A DNA stretch of 64,000 bases from Eutrophocola sp965661105. Lineage in GTDB: Bacteria; Pseudomonadota; Gammaproteobacteria; Pseudomonadales; Pseudohongiellaceae. The notes beneath the pieces are model-generated. The model made no database searches. It was not told the DNA's origin and was given only the letters and a program-made list of their open reading frames with translations. Below, in pieces: positions 63,340-64,000 of this stretch; the stretch's first letter is position 1; each line of letters starts with the position of its first letter. The DNA is taken from contig CBFICR010000001.1 in the NCBI GenBank assembly GCA_965661105.1, positions 106,102-170,101 on the forward strand, read 5' to 3'. The translations under genes were made by a program, and so were the position numbers.

Positions 63340-64000
63340 TCAGCCTTGCTGAAAAGGCTCAATGGACAGCCTGGTTTTCAGGTCAGCCTTACAGAAAGCA
63401 TGCAGGAAACAGGTTTGCTCGGACATATCCAGAATAGTACGGGCAAACTCATCATCTTCCCCACTGACCAGATGGACATGGGTTTCCACCGGATCCGCTG
63501 TCCCCGCTTTGCCTGTTCCTCCACTGGCGCCGCCCAGTGAAAAATGCGTGTCCTGGATAATGCGATACTCCTGCAAATCCTTTTTAACGATTTTGGCGTA
63601 ACGCCCGAACTGGGTCATAAAACAAAATCCGATGCCGGCACTGATATAACTCGCGGCATCCGGTGCCAGTCCCTTGCCACCATTGATTGGCGCCTCATCA
63701 CACAAAAAGTGAAAGATGGAGCCATGGGGATTAAACAGATGCTGCTCAACCTGCTTTACGCCGTCTTCGCGCAGGGTACAGATGCCGCGAATATGCAGAA
63801 TCCGATCCTGCTCTTCTTTCAGACTGTCACCCGCCAGAGTCACGCTCTCTTCTGTTTTGGGCGTTATACCCCCCTTGACAAGTAAAGCCGACCAGTCATC
63901 GCTGGTTGGCATGGCAGCGTTGAAATGATCCCCCGGATCCGCCAGCGCGGGCTGTCCTACGGACAAGGCCTTGGCTGGCTTAATTTCCTCACCATTGTGG
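63340..64000 (-). CDS. OsmC-family protein, N-terminus off window
   Basis: The frame is open to the right edge, so the start lies outside. The visible 219 residues include a spacer with AMPTSDDWSALLVKGGITPK and an OsmC-type C-terminal domain (ASYISAGIGFCFMTQFGRYAK, with a Cys in the position of the peroxidatic pair). A further Cys pair (EQTCFLHAFC) is near the end. The length of the visible part before the domain suggests a two-domain OsmC protein. OsmC proteins reduce organic peroxides; here the function cannot be confirmed. Confidence 0.72.
   Translation of the reverse strand, partial: HNGEEIKPAKALSVGQPALADPGDHFNAAMPTSDDWSALLVKGGITPKTEESVTLAGDSLKEEQDRILHIRGICTLREDGVKQVEQHLFNPHGSIFHFLCDEAPINGGKGLAPDAASYISAGIGFCFMTQFGRYAKIVKKDLQEYRIIQDTHFSLGGASGGTGKAGTADPVETHVHLVSGEDDEFARTILDMSEQTCFLHAFCKADLKTRLSIEPFQQG

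Overview
The window looks like a chromosomal piece of a marine-type gammaproteobacterium. The housekeeping genes fit that group: CbpA/CbpM co-chaperones, TrkH, an RhlE-type DEAD-box helicase, a Bcr/CflA exporter, DacB (PBP4) and an HI0933-type flavoprotein. The large set of exported oxidative and poorly characterised proteins fits environmental, organic-matter-degrading lineages. No rRNA, tRNA, CRISPR array, transposase or integrase was seen. Both edges cut a gene: a SoxC-like molybdoenzyme on the left and an OsmC-family protein on the right.

Layout. 1-7.7 kb: SoxC-like enzyme (-), site-2-protease-like membrane peptidase (+), cbpA-cbpM (-), then trkH with a KdpD-like kinase lacking the KdpD/Usp sensor part and a KdpE-like regulator (+). 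8.1-20.8 kb: two paralogous cassettes face each other across a bidirectional terminator. Each has an exported ankyrin-repeat protein, a large c-type-cytochrome-like DUF1587/1595/1592/1588/1585 protein and a Tat-exported DUF1552 protein. The minus-strand cassette also carries an unknown 155-aa exported protein and a DUF6152 fusion. 20.9-38.4 kb: a probable catabolic neighbourhood with two metallo-beta-lactamase-fold proteins (one apparently a pseudoenzyme, one with EF-hand loops inserted), a tannase/feruloyl esterase, two TonB-dependent receptors, DUF6152, SnoaL-like and DUF8021-like proteins, and several members of an unnamed exported family marked by a W-[DE]-x-D-x-L-[VI] motif. 38.9-50.9 kb: an AT-rich signalling and secretion island. 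51.3-57.1 kb: ordinary cellular genes plus a three-domain META/LprI/MliC-like lipoprotein. 57.1-64 kb: a minus-strand gene run with an OsmC protein, a W-[DE]-x-D family protein, DUF6152, a dihaem cytochrome c, a PQQ dehydrogenase, DacB and a cyclophilin.

Most striking is the island at 38.9-50.9 kb. It encodes an Hpt protein, an NtrC-type sigma-54 activator, a -24/-12 promoter with an upstream inverted repeat, and four export genes. These are a small Asp-rich secreted subunit, a terminator hairpin, an Ig-like periplasmic chaperone-like protein, a lipoprotein secretin and a second subunit homologous to the first. The arrangement mirrors a chaperone-usher fimbrial operon, but a secretin stands where the usher would be, and no ATPase or inner-membrane platform is present. 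Next to it lie a PAS-GAF hybrid histidine kinase, an OmpR-type regulator, a second Hpt protein and two REC-EAL proteins, one with a degenerate EAL domain. This suggests phosphorelay and cyclic-di-GMP control of a surface structure.

A second theme is a fusion. DUF6152 and the W-[DE]-x-D domain are joined in one protein (13605-14723) and encoded as adjacent genes at two other places (30184/30732 and 61765/62248), which argues that they work together.
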